Shown here piece by piece: positions 42,879 through 52,131 of a DNA stretch of 64,000 bases. Below the pieces are notes generated by a model. That model was not told where the DNA came from. It saw only the letters and a program-made list of their open reading frames with translations, and searched no databases. Both the position numbers and the translations under genes were made by a program. The stretch comes from Lachnospiraceae bacterium (GTDB taxonomy: Bacteria > Bacillota > Clostridia > Lachnospirales > Lachnospiraceae): contig JAAWCJ010000006.1 in assembly GCA_022793195.1 (NCBI GenBank), positions 62,001 through 126,000 of the forward strand, in the 5' to 3' direction. The stretch's first letter is position 1, and each line of letters begins with the position of its first letter.

Positions 42879-44507
42879 ATGAAAAGGCAGAAAAACAAAT
42901 ATAAATGGTTCTTATATATTCTGGTAGCAGTCTTCTGTTTATTGGCGGGCTATAGAAGTGTATTTGCAAAAGGTACACAAAATGCTTCTGTAACATATCG
43001 AACTCATATTCAGACTTATAATTGGCAGAATTGGCGGTCGGATGGACAAATGGCCGGAGTGACCGGGCAGTCTAAACGGCTTGAAGCCATCGAGATACGT
43101 CTCAATTCTTCTTATTCAGGAAATATCCAATACCGAACCCATGTTCAGTCTTACGGATGGCAAAATTGGAAAGCCAACGGACAAATGGCTGGGACAAGTG
43201 GGCAGTCCAAACGGCTTGAGGCCATTGAAATACGGTTATCTGGAGAAATTGCAAATTATTACGATGTGTATTACCGAACACATATTCAGAGTTATGGTTG
43301 GCTGGGATGGGCAAAAAATGGCCAGCCAGCCGGTTCTTCCGGTTATTCTAAGAGACTGGAAGCCATTGAAATTAAACTGGTTCCCAAAAACAGTCAGCCG
43401 CCAAGCAGTAGTACGGCAGCCTATGTAACTTCAGATCTGATTCGTTATTCCGTTCATGTTCAATCCTATGGATGGCAGCCAGAAGTGAGGAGCGGAAAGA
43501 CCGCAGGGACTACAGGGCTTGGAAAACGGTTGGAAGCCATTCAGATTTCTCTGGATGAAAACAGCAATCTGTCAGGAGGTATTACATACCGTACCCACGT
43601 TCAGTCTTACGGATGGATGAACTGGGTAGGAGAGGGGAAGGTAAGCGGCACCAGCGGACAGTCCAAACGTCTGGAAGCTATTCAGATTAAACTAACTGGA
43701 AACATGGCAAAAACCTATGACATCTATTATCGTGTCCATGCACAGACTTATGGCTGGCTGGGATGGGCAAAAAATGGCCAACCGGCCGGGACCGCCGGAC
43801 AGTCTAAGCGGCTGGAGGCAATCGAAATCGTCTTAAAGAAAAAAGGGGAAGCTGCCCCTGGCCCCACATCCGGTTATTATCATTTTCAAACCATGGAGAA
43901 TCTGATGGACACAGTTGATGGTATAAAAGGTGCATCTCAGATTATCACTGTAGTTGGAAATGGGACACCCACGGGAGCCAACTTAAACTTCTGGCAAAAA
44001 AGTGGAAATCAGTGGCAGAAGAGAATCGACACAAGAGCCGACATTGGAATGAATGGTTTCTCTGACCATACTTATGAAGGAGATGGGACGACGCCAACAG
44101 GCTGTTATGAACTTGGAATTGCCTTTGGAAACAAACCTAATCCTGGAACAACATTACAATGGGTCGATGTAAATCCTTACCATTATTGGATTGATGATTT
44201 GAACAGCAAATATTATAATCAGCTCATTGACAGCCGAAATATTCCAAATGGGTGGAGTTCAGGAGAACATTTGTCAGACTATGTCCCTGCTTATAACTAT
44301 TCGGTAAATATTGAAGTGAATCCTCAATGCCGAAAAGATTCTACATCAGCTATTTTCCTGCATTGTTTTAGCCGCCAATCCTATACCTGGGGATGTGTAG
44401 CCATAGCAGAAGGCGAGATGAGAACAACTCTGCAGATTCTTAAGCCGGGAGCGCGTATTGTCATGGTAAGAAATAAGGAAGATCTTTTAAGTTATATGGA
44501 ATATTAA
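42879..44507 (+). CDS. Secreted L,D-transpeptidase (YkuD) with six ChW repeats
   Basis: A 542-residue exported protein. The signal peptide (about residues 1-30, ending VFAKG) is followed by six ChW repeats of about 38 residues (units such as THVQSYGWQNW then GQSKRLEAIEIRL) in two groups of three, about residues 35-180 and 190-325. The C-terminal 215 residues are a YkuD-type domain with the catalytic His-Ser/Thr-Gly-Cys pattern in IFLHCFSRQSYTWGCVAI. It should make or edit 3-3 cross-links in peptidoglycan, with the repeats binding the cell surface. GGAAGAGGG precedes the ATG. It has its own promoter and terminator. Confidence 0.9.
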   Translation: MKRQKNKYKWFLYILVAVFCLLAGYRSVFAKGTQNASVTYRTHIQTYNWQNWRSDGQMAGVTGQSKRLEAIEIRLNSSYSGNIQYRTHVQSYGWQNWKANGQMAGTSGQSKRLEAIEIRLSGEIANYYDVYYRTHIQSYGWLGWAKNGQPAGSSGYSKRLEAIEIKLVPKNSQPPSSSTAAYVTSDLIRYSVHVQSYGWQPEVRSGKTAGTTGLGKRLEAIQISLDENSNLSGGITYRTHVQSYGWMNWVGEGKVSGTSGQSKRLEAIQIKLTGNMAKTYDIYYRVHAQTYGWLGWAKNGQPAGTAGQSKRLEAIEIVLKKKGEAAPGPTSGYYHFQTMENLMDTVDGIKGASQIITVVGNGTPTGANLNFWQKSGNQWQKRIDTRADIGMNGFSDHTYEGDGTTPTGCYELGIAFGNKPNPGTTLQWVDVNPYHYWIDDLNSKYYNQLIDSRNIPNGWSSGEHLSDYVPAYNYSVNIEVNPQCRKDSTSAIFLHCFSRQSYTWGCVAIAEGEMRTTLQILKPGARIVMVRNKEDLLSYMEY

Positions 44508-44542
44508 AAATCAAAGATATGCAATCGGATTCCTTTCAAAAA

Positions 44543-44585
44543 CCTGGAAGGCATTGTGCTATTTGTCACTTCCTTCCAGGTTTTT
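44543..44585. terminator. Bidirectional terminator between convergent genes
   Basis: CCTGGAAGG and CCTTCCAGG form a 9-bp stem with a 20-base loop. TTTTTC follows on the plus strand and TTTTTG on the minus strand, so it serves both the transpeptidase gene and the recombinase gene, whose stop lies in the loop. Confidence 0.85.
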
Positions 44586-45630
44586 CACGGAGGCGCACAG
44601 CATTCCTTGCACTGCGACGGCGCTCTTCTTCCAAAGCAGCATAATGTTTTCTGGTAGTGTTAACGTCGGAATGTCCTAATACATCGGCCACCAGATAAAT
44701 ATCACCTGTTTCCTGATATAAATTAGTACCGTACGTACTGCGCAGCTTGTGAGGCGTAATCTTTTTTAAGGGTGTTACAATTTTGGCATACTTTTTTACC
44801 AGGTTTTCTACGCTTTTCACACTGATACGTTTTAATTGAAGGGAGAGAAAGAGTGCCTGCTCATGTCCGTCAGCCGGAATTATCCGCTTCCTTTTTTTTA
44901 AATAGTCCAAAAGTGCTTCACGGACTTCCTCCCCAAAATAAACGACCACTTCTTTTCCGCCTTTTCTGTGAATACGGATACCATCATTTTTTAAGTCTAC
45001 GTCATTTAAATCAAGCCCTACACATTCTGAAACACGAATACCAGTGCCTAAAAGCAGCGTGAGAAGTGCCATATCACGGATTTTTGTTTTTTCATGAAAA
45101 GCTCTTTGCCGGTCAGTAAGCCCTTCCCCTTTTTCTACACTGTCAAGAAGCATTGCCACTTCATCAATGTCCAGCCGAATGATATCTTTTGAGTGCAATT
45201 TGGGCAATGAAACTAACGCCGCCGGATTATTCTGCAACATTTCTTTCTTGTAAAAATAATTATAAAAGGTTTTCAAAGAGGATAATTTTCTTGTGATCCC
45301 CCGTTCTTTATTAATGTGTTCCAAACTTTCCTCATTGGAATAATATTTTAAATATTCCATATATTCTTCTAAATCCAAGGCCTTTACTAAATCCAAATCA
45401 GAAAGGGTGATATCTCTTATTTCTTTGTCTTTATAATAGGGATTCTCTTTTATCAAAAAATCAAAAAAAACCTTTAAATCATATGCATATGCAATTCTTG
45501 TCCGTGAGGAGGTGGTCTGTTCAATTCCCCGGAAAAAAGTTACACAAAAAGAGGGGAGAGAAGTAAGAAGTTCTCTCAGCTTTTTCGTATTCTGAATATC
45601 TACCTGTTCGTAATAAGGTCTTCGCTCCAT
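44566..45630 (-). CDS. XerC/XerD-like tyrosine recombinase
   Basis: A 354-residue integrase-family protein with an N-terminal SAM-like arm (SSRTRIAYAYDLKVFFDFL) and a catalytic domain with Arg in LLLGTGIRVSECVGL, HKLRSTYGTNLY (His-x-x-Arg) and the end LGHSDVNTTRKHYA carrying His/Trp-position and the Tyr nucleophile. Length is somewhat above XerC/D (about 300) because of the N-terminus. GGAAAGGA favours the start at MERRPYYEQ over one 12 codons upstream. It is next to ttcA rather than in a mobile element, so it may be a chromosomal housekeeping recombinase; no dif-like site was found in the window. Confidence 0.9.
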   Translation of the reverse strand: MERRPYYEQVDIQNTKKLRELLTSLPSFCVTFFRGIEQTTSSRTRIAYAYDLKVFFDFLIKENPYYKDKEIRDITLSDLDLVKALDLEEYMEYLKYYSNEESLEHINKERGITRKLSSLKTFYNYFYKKEMLQNNPAALVSLPKLHSKDIIRLDIDEVAMLLDSVEKGEGLTDRQRAFHEKTKIRDMALLTLLLGTGIRVSECVGLDLNDVDLKNDGIRIHRKGGKEVVVYFGEEVREALLDYLKKRKRIIPADGHEQALFLSLQLKRISVKSVENLVKKYAKIVTPLKKITPHKLRSTYGTNLYQETGDIYLVADVLGHSDVNTTRKHYAALEEERRRSARNAVRLREKPGRK

Positions 45631-45650
45631 AATAAATTCCTTTCCACTCT

Positions 45651-46367
45651 TTATTTTGGGGGCCATCCAGTCAGGTTGCCATTAATAATTGCTGTAAACA
45701 TCCGTTCTTTTGCACCAGGATTTTCCGTGTTCAACTGGCATACCAGATTTTTGGCATATTCTCTTTTTGTATGCCCATCAGCCGGACAGGGATTTTTACA
45801 GACGGGAAGCTGGTATTTATTTTTAAATCCAATAATATCAGCTTCCGGCACATACAACAACGGGCGTATTACTGTCAAATCCATTCGATCTAAATAGGTG
45901 TATGGAGAAAAGGAATGAAACCTGCCCTCGAAGATCATGGACATCAACATAGTCTCCACAATATCGTCTTTGTGGTGGGCATAAGCCACCTTATTGCATC
46001 CTAAAACCTTCGCCTGATCATTAAAGGCGCCTTTCCGCATTTTGGCACAGAGAGAACAGGGATTACCTTCTTTTCGTTCATGAAAAACGATTTCTCCGAT
46101 CTGGGTAGGCACAACAGTATATGGAATCTCTAATTTTTGACAAAGGGACGTCACAGGGCTAAAATCCATATCTTTAAAGACAGCTACAGTAATGGCCTCA
46201 ATGGTAAAGGGATTCGGATAAAAACGTTTTAATCCATGTAATGCATATAATAAAGCCAGGCTGTCTTTTCCGCCGGAAATCCCAACAGCTATTTTATCAC
46301 CGGATTCAATCATCTTATAATCATCAACAGCACGTCTGGTGTAACTAAGGAGCTTTTGAAGATTCAT
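45651..46367 (-). CDS. ttcA: TtcA-family tRNA thiolation ATPase
   Basis: A 238-residue PP-loop enzyme from the ATG at 46367. SGGKDSLALLYAL is the pyrophosphate loop, and CSLCAKMRKGAFND and CKNPCPAD hold cysteine pairs that may hold an iron-sulfur cluster. It should form 2-thiocytidine in tRNA. The start MNLQKLLSYTRRAV matches the family; an ATG seven codons earlier is possible. The recombinase gene follows 20 bases later, likely in the same transcript. Confidence 0.88.
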   Translation of the reverse strand: MNLQKLLSYTRRAVDDYKMIESGDKIAVGISGGKDSLALLYALHGLKRFYPNPFTIEAITVAVFKDMDFSPVTSLCQKLEIPYTVVPTQIGEIVFHERKEGNPCSLCAKMRKGAFNDQAKVLGCNKVAYAHHKDDIVETMLMSMIFEGRFHSFSPYTYLDRMDLTVIRPLLYVPEADIIGFKNKYQLPVCKNPCPADGHTKREYAKNLVCQLNTENPGAKERMFTAIINGNLTGWPPK

Positions 46368-46471
46368 TTCAAAGTTATTTCCTTTCATTTGTTGTATCTC
46401 GAATCATTTTAAATATGGTAAAAATTTTTTGAAAAATAATAAACTTTTGCAAAAACCCTTTATGGACGGCG

Positions 46472-46509
46472 CTATCTATTCGTTAAAGTTGAGTTTCGCG
46501 AATAAATAG
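46472..46509. repeat. Hairpin in the ttcA-glmS gap
   Basis: CTATCTATTCG and CGAATAAATAG form a 10-bp stem with one mismatch and a 16-base loop. The gap 46368-46858 otherwise holds the glmS promoter and ribozyme; I see no further gene. The hairpin may be part of the ttcA upstream region or a regulator site. Confidence 0.4.
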
Positions 46510-46591
46510 AATTGTATCAAGACTTTTCATTATACTCTATTTATATTCTCTTCTATTATAAAATGGACAGGCGCCACAAATCAAGCAAAAC

Positions 46592-46620
46592 TTGACTTGA
46601 AAAGTTGAAAATGCTATAGT
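46592..46620 (+). promoter_or_regulatory. Sigma-A-type promoter of glmS
   Basis: TTGACT (46592-46597), 17 bases, TATAGT (46615-46620), with TGC just before the -10. Predicted start near 46627, about 40 bases before the ribozyme. Confidence 0.8.
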
Positions 46621-46668
46621 TATGAAGAGTTGTGGATGGGAGGCCACAAATGAAAAAACTGAATAAGA

Positions 46669-46810
46669 AGCGCCATGTCCCTTTTTATCAGAGAGGGTAA
46701 CGAGGAGAAGAGAAAATCGAAAATTCGGCGGATACTCTTCCATGCCCCTGAGCGTGTATATATTGGCAAATATGCCGGAGACGGCAAAACAAATTCAATA
46801 TAATCAGGGA
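46669..46810 (+). ncRNA. glmS ribozyme / glucosamine-6-phosphate riboswitch
   Basis: The self-cleaving core is recognisable: AAGCGCC with cleavage before the G (between 46669 and 46670), TAACGAGGAGAAG, then ATCGA, and the strongly conserved TTCGGCGGATAC. A later GGAGACGG segment fits the 3' pseudoknot part. Cleavage on binding glucosamine-6-phosphate lowers glmS mRNA. The right end is approximate. Confidence 0.88.
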
Positions 46811-46858
46811 ATTTCATCATAAATTTTACATAGTATTGGAAATAAAAGGAGATTTTTT

Positions 46859-48679
46859 ATGTGTGGAATTATAGGATATACAGGACATCTGGATGCCTTG
46901 AAAGTCTTGCTGCAGGGACTTGAGCAGCTTGAATACAGAGGGTATGACAGTGCCGGCATCGCCCTCCTTTCTGGTAAAGGCGACGACAAGTTTCTGATTA
47001 AAAAGGCCGGGCCGGTGGCCACATTAAAAGATGCTTGTGAAAAACTGGATGTAGAATCACACTGTGGAATTGGGCATACAAGATGGGCAACACATGGAGG
47101 TGTCAATGATACCAATGCCCACCCTCATATTGCAGGAAAAGTCACTTTAATCCATAATGGAATTATTGAAAACTACCATAACATTATCGAAAAATTCGGC
47201 TTTCGGGATTCTCTGGTGTCCGAAACTGATACGGAGGTAGCTGCCAGGCTTTTGGATTACTATTACAGCAAAGACCCTTATGAAGCTATTCGCAAAACGA
47301 TTCGGGAAATTACAGGTTCTTATGCGTTCTGTATTATGTTTGAGGATATTCATGATAAGATTTTCTGTGTCCGAAACGTCAGCCCCATGGTGGCGGCCCA
47401 TATGAAAGATGGTTCTTTTGTGGCTTCAGATGTAACTGCGGTGATTCCTTATACCAACCGTTATTTTGTTATTCCTGAATATCAAATCGTTACCCTCACA
47501 AAGGAAGAAATTTTTGTCCAGGATCTGGAGGGACACCCTGTTTCTCCGGAAATCTTAGAAGTTAACTGGAATATTGAAGCTGCTCAAAAAAATGGATTTC
47601 CCCATTATATGCTCAAAGAAATCCATGAACAGCCCGAAGCCCTTAGAAACACCATTACGCCAAGGCTGAAAGATGGCCTTCCGGATTTTTCAGAAGATGG
47701 AATTCCTGATGAGGTTTTGGCGGAATGTGAGAAGATTTCCATTGTGGCCTGTGGTACGGCCATGTATGCGGGAATGGTTGGGAAGGCGCTGATTGAGCCT
47801 ATTATCAAGATTCCTGTATCTGTAAATATTGCTTCAGAATTTCGTTATGAAAGCCCTCTGGTCGATGAAAAAACTCTTGTTCTGATTGTCTCCCAGTCAG
47901 GTGAAACCATTGATACATTGGCAGCGCTGCGGCTGTCGAAAGAATGTGGTGCAAAGGTACTCTCCATTGTAAATGTCAAGGGTTCTACCATCGCCCGGGA
48001 AAGTGATTATGTATTTTATACTCATGCCGGCCCGGAGATCGCTGTGGCCAGTACAAAGGCTTATATGGTTCAGCTTGCCAGCCTCTATCTCATTGGCTGC
48101 CGCATGGCCATGATCCGCGGAAAATTCACAGAAAATACTGCACGTGATTTTATTTCCAGGCTGTCTGGCGCTTCCACTGCCGTTGAGAAAATTTTGGAAC
48201 ATAAAGAACAAATTAAAACCGCTGCCAGTGTGGTTGCAAAGGCAAAAGACGCATTTTTTGTGGGGCGGGGCTTAGACTACGCATTTTCTTTAGAAGGTTC
48301 ATTAAAGCTTAAAGAGATTTCCTATATCCACGCAGAAGCATATGCTGCCGGTGAATTAAAGCACGGGACCATTGCTCTTATTGAAGAAAATACACCTGTA
48401 GTTGCACTGGCGACTCAGGATCATATTTACGGAAAAACGATTTCCAATATTCGAGAAGTCCGGGCAAGAGGTGCTTTTGTGATTCTCATTACAAAAACAG
48501 GAGCAGAAATTCCAGAAGACATCTGTGACATTCATTTTGCCGTTCCGATGTCTCATGATCGGTTTACCGTTTTTCCTGTGGCCGCTATTTTGCAGCTTTT
48601 GGCTTACTATACTTCTGACATGAAGGGACTAAATGTAGATAAACCCAGAAACCTGGCAAAATCAGTTACAGTGGAATAA
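46859..48679 (+). CDS. glmS: Glutamine-fructose-6-phosphate aminotransferase GlmS
   Basis: A 606-residue enzyme making glucosamine-6-phosphate, the first amino sugar for peptidoglycan. The N-terminal glutaminase starts MCGIIGYTG with Cys2 as nucleophile. Two SIS sugar-isomerase domains follow (VACGTAMYAGMVGKALIE, LIVSQSGETIDTLAALR, later FFVGRGLDYAFSLEGSLKLKE), and it ends with KPRNLAKSVTVE. GGAG lies before the ATG, after the ribozyme. Single-gene transcript. Confidence 0.98.
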   Translation: MCGIIGYTGHLDALKVLLQGLEQLEYRGYDSAGIALLSGKGDDKFLIKKAGPVATLKDACEKLDVESHCGIGHTRWATHGGVNDTNAHPHIAGKVTLIHNGIIENYHNIIEKFGFRDSLVSETDTEVAARLLDYYYSKDPYEAIRKTIREITGSYAFCIMFEDIHDKIFCVRNVSPMVAAHMKDGSFVASDVTAVIPYTNRYFVIPEYQIVTLTKEEIFVQDLEGHPVSPEILEVNWNIEAAQKNGFPHYMLKEIHEQPEALRNTITPRLKDGLPDFSEDGIPDEVLAECEKISIVACGTAMYAGMVGKALIEPIIKIPVSVNIASEFRYESPLVDEKTLVLIVSQSGETIDTLAALRLSKECGAKVLSIVNVKGSTIARESDYVFYTHAGPEIAVASTKAYMVQLASLYLIGCRMAMIRGKFTENTARDFISRLSGASTAVEKILEHKEQIKTAASVVAKAKDAFFVGRGLDYAFSLEGSLKLKEISYIHAEAYAAGELKHGTIALIEENTPVVALATQDHIYGKTISNIREVRARGAFVILITKTGAEIPEDICDIHFAVPMSHDRFTVFPVAAILQLLAYYTSDMKGLNVDKPRNLAKSVTVE

Positions 48680-48694
48680 AAAATGCCTAAAGCA

Positions 48695-48737
48695 AAAAAC
48701 CGGAAGCCTGTATTATTGATAAAATACAGGTTTCCGG
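48695..48737 (-). terminator. Terminator for the cytidylate-kinase-like gene
   Basis: CCGGAAGCCTGTATT and AATACAGGTTTCCGG form a 15-bp stem (one G-T). The T-run (TTTTTT) lies on the minus strand, so it mainly ends that transcript, while the hairpin may also slow glmS read-through. Confidence 0.8.
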
Positions 48738-48763
48738 CTCCAATTAATCAGCTGGATAATTCA

Positions 48764-49402
48764 TTACTTTTTGTCCATAGCTGCCTTTTTCACTTCTGCA
48801 AAATTTAAAATCACATCCACTGCCCCATCGAAGCCTACGGCGCTGCGGTTGATGCACAGGTCATAACTTTTGGCACTGCCCCATTTTTTATTGGCATAAT
48901 AATTATAGTAAGATGCACGTTTTTTATCTGTCTTCGTGATGAAATCTTTGATTTTTGACGGTTCGATATGGTAATGTTCTTTTAAATATTCCACCTTATC
49001 TTCATAAGTGGCTGTAGTAAAAATAGACAACATGTTAGGATAATCTGCCAATGCATAATCTGCACAGCGCCCCACAATCACACAGGACTCCTTTTCTGCC
49101 AATTTTTTGATGGTATCAAATTGGGCCAGGAATACTTTTTGATTTAATGGCATATCCAAAAAACCGGAGGGGTTGTAACTCATGGAATACGTATCCATCA
49201 CCAGAGAATATAAAAAACTGTTTGTGGGTTTTTCATCATGATGCTCGAAAATCTCCTGGCAAAGCCCACTGTTCTTTGCTGAAAGAGTCAGCAATTCTTT
49301 ATCGTAACACTTTACTCCCAATTTCTTTGCCAGCTTCTGGCCGATGAATCTTCCGCCGCTTCCGCACTCTCTTCCGATTGTTATAACCAGATTTCCGTTC
49401 AT
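48764..49402 (-). CDS. Cytidylate kinase-like family protein
   Basis: A 212-residue P-loop kinase of the cytidylate kinase-like family. The variant P-loop is ITIGRECGSGGRFIGQKLA, and CVIVGRCADYAL and DKKRASYYNYY supply the arginine/lysine groups. Family substrate is not established. It stands alone, with a terminator after it and 120 bases before rluD's end in which I see an AT-rich promoter region and nothing else. Confidence 0.9.
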   Translation of the reverse strand: MNGNLVITIGRECGSGGRFIGQKLAKKLGVKCYDKELLTLSAKNSGLCQEIFEHHDEKPTNSFLYSLVMDTYSMSYNPSGFLDMPLNQKVFLAQFDTIKKLAEKESCVIVGRCADYALADYPNMLSIFTTATYEDKVEYLKEHYHIEPSKIKDFITKTDKKRASYYNYYANKKWGSAKSYDLCINRSAVGFDGAVDVILNFAEVKKAAMDKK

Positions 49403-49523
49403 AAAATTCAGCTCCCTTCCTTACAGATAGGATTATTATACTATATTTTGAAAAAAAAGTATACCCTTCGGACGGTGGTTATGGCTGTCCTGCGTTTGTA
49501 TGGATGACGCCAAAGTATGATTT

Positions 49524-50435
49524 TTATATACGCAGTTTCATCAACAGTTTTTCAAAATATTCCGGAAGAGGCGCTTCAAATTCCAGATACTTTTTACTTC
49601 TGGGATGGATGAAACCCAGTATTTTCGCATGCAGCGTCTGCCCTTCCAACGTAAATGGCGGTTTTGCCTGGCCATATACCGTGTCTCCCAATAATGGATG
49701 GCGGATGGAAGCCATATGAACACGAATTTGATGGGTACGCCCCGTTTCCAGACGACATTCCACATAAGTAAAGTTTTTTAAAGGTTCTAAAACATGATAA
49801 TGAGTGACAGCTTCTTTACCGTTCTTGTAATTGACCGCCATTTTCATACGGTCATTGGGGTTTCTTCCAATCGGCGCATTGATCGTGCCATCTTCCGGAA
49901 GAACCCCATGAATAATTGCATGATACCGTCTGGTGATGGAGTGAGCGCTCAACTGTTCGGCAATGCATGTATGGGAAAAATCATTTTTACAAATAAGAAG
50001 AAGGCCGGTAGTATCCCGGTCAATCCGATGAACAATTCCAGGCCTCAATATTCCATTGATTCCGGAAAGATTCCCACGGCAATGATACAGGAGGCCATTG
50101 ACTAACGTATGATTTTCATGCCCTGCAGCCGGATGCACTACCATCCCTTTTGGCTTGTTGACCACCAAGACATCTTCATCTTCATAAAAAATGTCTAAAT
50201 CCATGGCTTCTGCCTCCACAGAAAGCTCCTTTGGCTCCGGTATGGATACAACAATATGATTTCCTTCCTGAAGCTTGTAATTGCTTTTTGCAGGCCTTTG
50301 ATTCACAAGAACCTGGTTTTCTGCGATGAGACGCTGTAAATAGCTTCTGGACGGCAATTCCGGCTTTTCAGACAGAAATTTATCCAGGCGCAGCCCGGAT
50401 TCATCCTCTGCCACTTGATAGGAAAATACGGTCAT
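49524..50435 (-). CDS. rluD: RluD-like 23S rRNA pseudouridine synthase
   Basis: A 303-residue RluA-family enzyme. The S4 domain is at about residues 12-75 (GLRLDKFLSEK), the catalytic motif is GIVHRIDRDTTGLLLI, and the later TGRTHQIRVHMA block is intact. RluD is the usual neighbour of lspA in Firmicutes. The start overlaps lspA's stop by four bases. Last gene of the HlyD-like/sepF/ylmH/aroB/lspA run. Confidence 0.95.
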   Translation of the reverse strand: MTVFSYQVAEDESGLRLDKFLSEKPELPSRSYLQRLIAENQVLVNQRPAKSNYKLQEGNHIVVSIPEPKELSVEAEAMDLDIFYEDEDVLVVNKPKGMVVHPAAGHENHTLVNGLLYHCRGNLSGINGILRPGIVHRIDRDTTGLLLICKNDFSHTCIAEQLSAHSITRRYHAIIHGVLPEDGTINAPIGRNPNDRMKMAVNYKNGKEAVTHYHVLEPLKNFTYVECRLETGRTHQIRVHMASIRHPLLGDTVYGQAKPPFTLEGQTLHAKILGFIHPRSKKYLEFEAPLPEYFEKLLMKLRI

Positions 50436-50989
50436 GGCTGCAAATCTCCCTTATCCTTTTTTCGGTTAAAAAAAGAAGGGACAAGATAAACTAAATCTTC
50501 ATCTTTATAATAAAAAAGGAAAAAGAGGACAAAAAGTATCCCGGAAATCACCACATAGCAGTCTGCCACATTAAAAATCGGAAAATGAATCAGGCAGAAA
50601 GAAAAAAAGTCCACCACATATCCGTGAACAAGACGGTCAATGAGGTTTCCCACCGCCCCGGCAGCCAGAACAGTTAAAATAATCCGAAGCGGCTGATATC
50701 GTTTTGTCAGAGGGGCTTTTATAAGCAAGTAGAAAATCAACGCCAAAACTAAAAGCGTTCCGGCCAGAAATGCCCACCGTCCTCCGGCAAATAACCCCCA
50801 GGCCATACCGGTGTTTTCCAAATAAGACAATTCAAAAACATTTTTAATGAGAGGGATATCTGCTTGTCCTTTTAAATGTTCTGCTGCTAAAAATTTGGTC
50901 CATTGATCTAAAAGAACCAGCACAAAGGAAAAGATCAGGTAACCTGACAGTATTGTTATTTTCTTTTTTGCCTGCGTTTCGTTTCCCAT
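50432..50989 (-). CDS. lspA: Signal peptidase II LspA
   Basis: A 185-residue lipoprotein signal peptidase with four membrane helices. The catalytic aspartates are in GNLIDRLVHGYVVDFF and FNVADCYV, and NTGMAWGLF is the family motif. It cuts signal peptides of lipoproteins such as the double binding protein encoded earlier. The ATG at 50989 is 12 bases from GAGGA; a TTG just before it has better spacing and could be the start. Confidence 0.96.
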   Translation of the reverse strand: MGNETQAKKKITILSGYLIFSFVLVLLDQWTKFLAAEHLKGQADIPLIKNVFELSYLENTGMAWGLFAGGRWAFLAGTLLVLALIFYLLIKAPLTKRYQPLRIILTVLAAGAVGNLIDRLVHGYVVDFFSFCLIHFPIFNVADCYVVISGILFVLFFLFYYKDEDLVYLVPSFFNRKKDKGDLQP

Positions 50990-51026
50990 CAATTTATTAT
51001 TTCCTCTTTACTTTCATTTCTTAATT

Positions 51027-52118
51027 TTAATCAGCCAAATAAAAAATCGCTTCTTTCATTTCATCAGCTGTTACAGACCGGTCAATATAAGCTTCCCCTA
51101 TTTGCTTCAGAAGAATAAAACGAATCACTCCGGAATCCATTTTTTTATCATGCGTCGTTGTCTCCAGAATATGGTCTGGAGAAAGATTGGAAACTTTTGT
51201 GGGAAGGCCAAAGTATGAAAATAGATCTGCCATGTCCTCCAGGATTTCTTCAGAAAGGAATCCGTGCCTTACTGAAATCCAGGCAGCGGCCATACATCCT
51301 ACTCCCACACATGCTCCATGGCTCATGGTAAAATTCATTTCCTTTTCAATGGCATGGCCCAACGTATGTCCGAAATTTAAGAGGGCCCGAATCCCCTGCT
51401 CCGTGGGATCTTCTTCCACGACAGCGCGTTTAATCAAACAGCTTCCTCTCACAACTTCCATTAAGGCTTCTTTCCGGCGAAGACGCACTGCCTCCCGGTT
51501 TTCTGAAATCCATTGATAATAATTCGCCGACCTGATACAACCATGTTTGATCACTTCTCCCATACCGGAAGAAAATTGTTCTTCAGAGAGGCTTTTTAAA
51601 ACAGATACATTGATATAGACCAGTTCCGGCATATAAAACGCCCCAACCATGTTTTTATAAGCATCAAAATCGACTCCTGTTTTTCCGCCAATGCTGGAAT
51701 CCACCTGAGACAACAAAGTAGTCGGCACCTGGATAAAACGAATCCCCCTCAAATAGGTAGCAGCTGTAAAACCAGTTAAGTCGCCTGTCACACCGCCGCC
51801 TAATGCCAATAAAAAGTCCTTCCGGTCAAAAGAATTTGTGATCAGGAACTCATATAAGGCCTTTACAGTATCTAAAGTTTTATGTTCCTCTCCTGCCGGA
51901 AAAGAAAAACAAACCACTGTATGAAAAAACCTTTTGCATATCTGCTCCATTTGTTTCAGATAAAGCCCGCCAACATGGCTGTCTGTAACAATACAAACCT
52001 TTCGGCCAGAAACAGAAAAAGAAGATAAAGCTTCCCCAAAATCCTCAAAAGAATCTGTCAGACAGATGGGATAAACAGGAATCCCTTCCTTGTGTACCAT
52101 GATTTTTTCTACAGGCAT
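51027..52118 (-). CDS. aroB: 3-dehydroquinate synthase AroB
   Basis: A 363-residue shikimate-pathway enzyme. NAD-binding and active-site motifs include PAGEEHKTLDTVKALYEFL, ALGGGVTGDLTGFTAATYLRG (split), QVDSSIGGKTGVD, and the metal site GMGEVIKHG with HTLGHAIE. It is complete. Its place between ylmH and lspA is unusual for an aromatic-amino-acid gene. GGAG lies before the ATG. Confidence 0.97.
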   Translation of the reverse strand: MPVEKIMVHKEGIPVYPICLTDSFEDFGEALSSFSVSGRKVCIVTDSHVGGLYLKQMEQICKRFFHTVVCFSFPAGEEHKTLDTVKALYEFLITNSFDRKDFLLALGGGVTGDLTGFTAATYLRGIRFIQVPTTLLSQVDSSIGGKTGVDFDAYKNMVGAFYMPELVYINVSVLKSLSEEQFSSGMGEVIKHGCIRSANYYQWISENREAVRLRRKEALMEVVRGSCLIKRAVVEEDPTEQGIRALLNFGHTLGHAIEKEMNFTMSHGACVGVGCMAAAWISVRHGFLSEEILEDMADLFSYFGLPTKVSNLSPDHILETTTHDKKMDSGVIRFILLKQIGEAYIDRSVTADEMKEAIFYLAD

Positions 52119-52131
52119 AATATTCTCCTAA

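Noticed and set aside
44566-46367. Integrase as a sign of an integrated element
   Set aside because: No attachment repeats, excision or phage genes nearby; neighbours are housekeeping genes, so it is treated as a chromosomal recombinase.
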